From assembly GCA_030619185.1 (NCBI GenBank), contig JAUXBW010000162.1, positions 1-5,388 on the forward strand: a DNA stretch of 5,388 nt, given 5' to 3'. This document shows positions 4,418 to 5,388 of this stretch, piece after piece; position 1 is the first letter of the stretch, and each line of letters starts with the position of its first letter. The DNA is from Methyloprofundus sp. (lineage in GTDB: Bacteria; Pseudomonadota; Gammaproteobacteria; Methylococcales; Methylomonadaceae). A model generated the notes under the pieces. The model was not told the origin of the DNA, did not search any database, and saw nothing but the letters and a program-made list of their open reading frames with translations. The translations under genes were made by a program, and so were the position numbers.

Positions 4418-5388
4418 ATGATTCGTTATTTTATCCTGCACCCGACTGCGGCCAATTTATTAATGGGTTTGCTGATTATTCTGGGCCTGGTGACATTGCC
4501 AACACTCAAGCGCGAAACCTTTCCGGAAATAGAGCATTATGAAATTGAAGTAAAGGTGTTATATCCAGGCGCAACACCGCGTGAAATTGAGCAAAAAATA
4601 TGTAAACCCATAGAAAATGCCATTGACGGAACTAGTTATATAGATGAAATCCGCTGTGAATCGCGTCAGTCTATAGCAGTGGCGACCATTAAAATGCAGG
4701 AACAAGGAGATTTTGTACGCTTTAATGATGATATTAGAAGCGCCATTGACGAGGTCGAGAATTTTCCTGATGATAGCGAAGAGCCTATTATTAAAGAGCT
4801 GGGGCGTACTCAGGATGTGGTCACTGTTGCCCTCAGCGCCAATATTCCTAAACCGGAATTAAAGGATCTGGCAGAAGCTATTAAGGAACGTATGTTGCGC
4901 GTACCCGGCATTCCGCTAGTAAGCATTGAAGGCTTCTCCAAGCGTCAGTTTCAGGTACAACTTGCACAGGATAAGTTACGCTTATATGGCATCAGTTTGC
5001 AATCTGTTGCCAATATCATTGCTCAGCAAAACCTGGATTTACCTACCGGAGAAATTCAAACCGCAGCACGAGATTATCAAATTCGCTTCAATGATGAGCG
5101 CCGCTCACCAAACGAATTGAAAGACCTGATTATTATCAAAGGTGACCACGGTAATGAAGTGCATCTGGGTGATATTGCCACAATTATTGACAGCTTTGAA
5201 AAAGCCGAAGATAAGGCAACTTATAATAATATGCCCACAGCATTCCTAAAAATACGCAAGAACTCGCAAGACGATAGCCTGCGTATTTTAAAACAGGTCC
5301 AAGTGTTTATTCAACAAGAACAACAGGGCCTGCCAGAACAGGTATTTTTCAATTTAACGCAAGACTTCACTAGTATTGTTGAAGACCG
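4418..5388 (+). CDS. RND efflux transporter permease subunit (AcrB-type), N-terminal part; runs off right edge
   Basis: The first 323 codons of an inner-membrane proton-driven RND pump that normally exceeds 1000 residues; the frame is open to the end of the window. It begins MIRYFILHPTAANLLMGLL, with the first transmembrane helix at about residues 10-30 (LLMGLLIILGLVTLPTL). Next come the family's RETFPEIEHYEIEV and YPGATPREIEQKICKPIENAI blocks of the PN1 porter subdomain (about 32-70), and IRSAIDEVENFP near 106-117. After that are the PC-type segment with LAEAIKERMLRVPGI and FQVQLAQDKLRLYGIS (around 150-195), and the docking/porter region through GDIATIIDSFEKAED. The fragment ends in the strand just before the expected second transmembrane helix. 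The essential proton-relay residues in helices 4 and 10 lie outside the window. The 1-nt gap from the adaptor and a strong ribosome-binding site support co-expression. Substrate cannot be predicted; the FPE...YPGA pattern is that of general RND permeases. Confidence 0.93.
   Translation, partial: MIRYFILHPTAANLLMGLLIILGLVTLPTLKRETFPEIEHYEIEVKVLYPGATPREIEQKICKPIENAIDGTSYIDEIRCESRQSIAVATIKMQEQGDFVRFNDDIRSAIDEVENFPDDSEEPIIKELGRTQDVVTVALSANIPKPELKDLAEAIKERMLRVPGIPLVSIEGFSKRQFQVQLAQDKLRLYGISLQSVANIIAQQNLDLPTGEIQTAARDYQIRFNDERRSPNELKDLIIIKGDHGNEVHLGDIATIIDSFEKAEDKATYNNMPTAFLKIRKNSQDDSLRILKQVQVFIQQEQQGLPEQVFFNLTQDFTSIVED

Noticed and set aside
4926..5120. 64-codon plus-strand open frame
   Set aside because: It is out of frame within the permease gene, which is open and strongly family-like throughout.

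Overview
The window looks like chromosomal DNA from an AT-rich proteobacterium, most likely a gammaproteobacterium. This is inferred from the protein families, the divergent MarR/monooxygenase pair, the tripartite-type RND efflux genes and a palindromic TGTAGGG...CCCTACA element. Nothing in the window fixes the genus. No tRNA, rRNA, CRISPR array or transposase gene is visible.

Layout from left to right. (1) On the minus strand, a MazE/PemI-type antitoxin gene (99-335) overlaps by 7 nt the start of a MazF/PemK-type toxin gene that runs off the left edge (1-105). Upstream is an extended -10 promoter flanked by two copies of ATAACAAT one helical turn apart, a likely autoregulatory operator. (2) On the plus strand, two genes 17 nt apart probably form an operon: a DsbA-family thioredoxin-fold oxidoreductase with a C-terminal four-cysteine DUF1289 module (472-1290), and an alpha/beta-hydrolase carboxylesterase (1308-1973). 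(3) At 2079-2723 lie remnants of a divergent gene pair: a MarR-family regulator (minus strand) and a putative quinol/antibiotic-biosynthesis-type monooxygenase (plus strand). Both have lost their 5' ends, and the surviving coding sequences meet base to base at 2480/2481. This is the signature of a deletion that removed the shared promoter region and both N-termini. (4) A 325-nt spacer (2724-3048) carries a 67-nt REP/MITE-like hairpin and, further right, a candidate promoter with a 7-bp dyad. (5) A plus-strand efflux operon follows: an RND/HlyD-type periplasmic adaptor (3049-4416) and, one nt later, an RND inner-membrane permease (4418 onward) cut by the right edge inside its first large periplasmic loop.

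The best leads are the reciprocal 5' truncation and the in-frame ATG that could give the MarR remnant a new N-terminus, the DsbA-DUF1289 fusion, and the toxin-antitoxin operator architecture. I see no clearly new multigene system; most of the window is recognisable accessory and housekeeping content.
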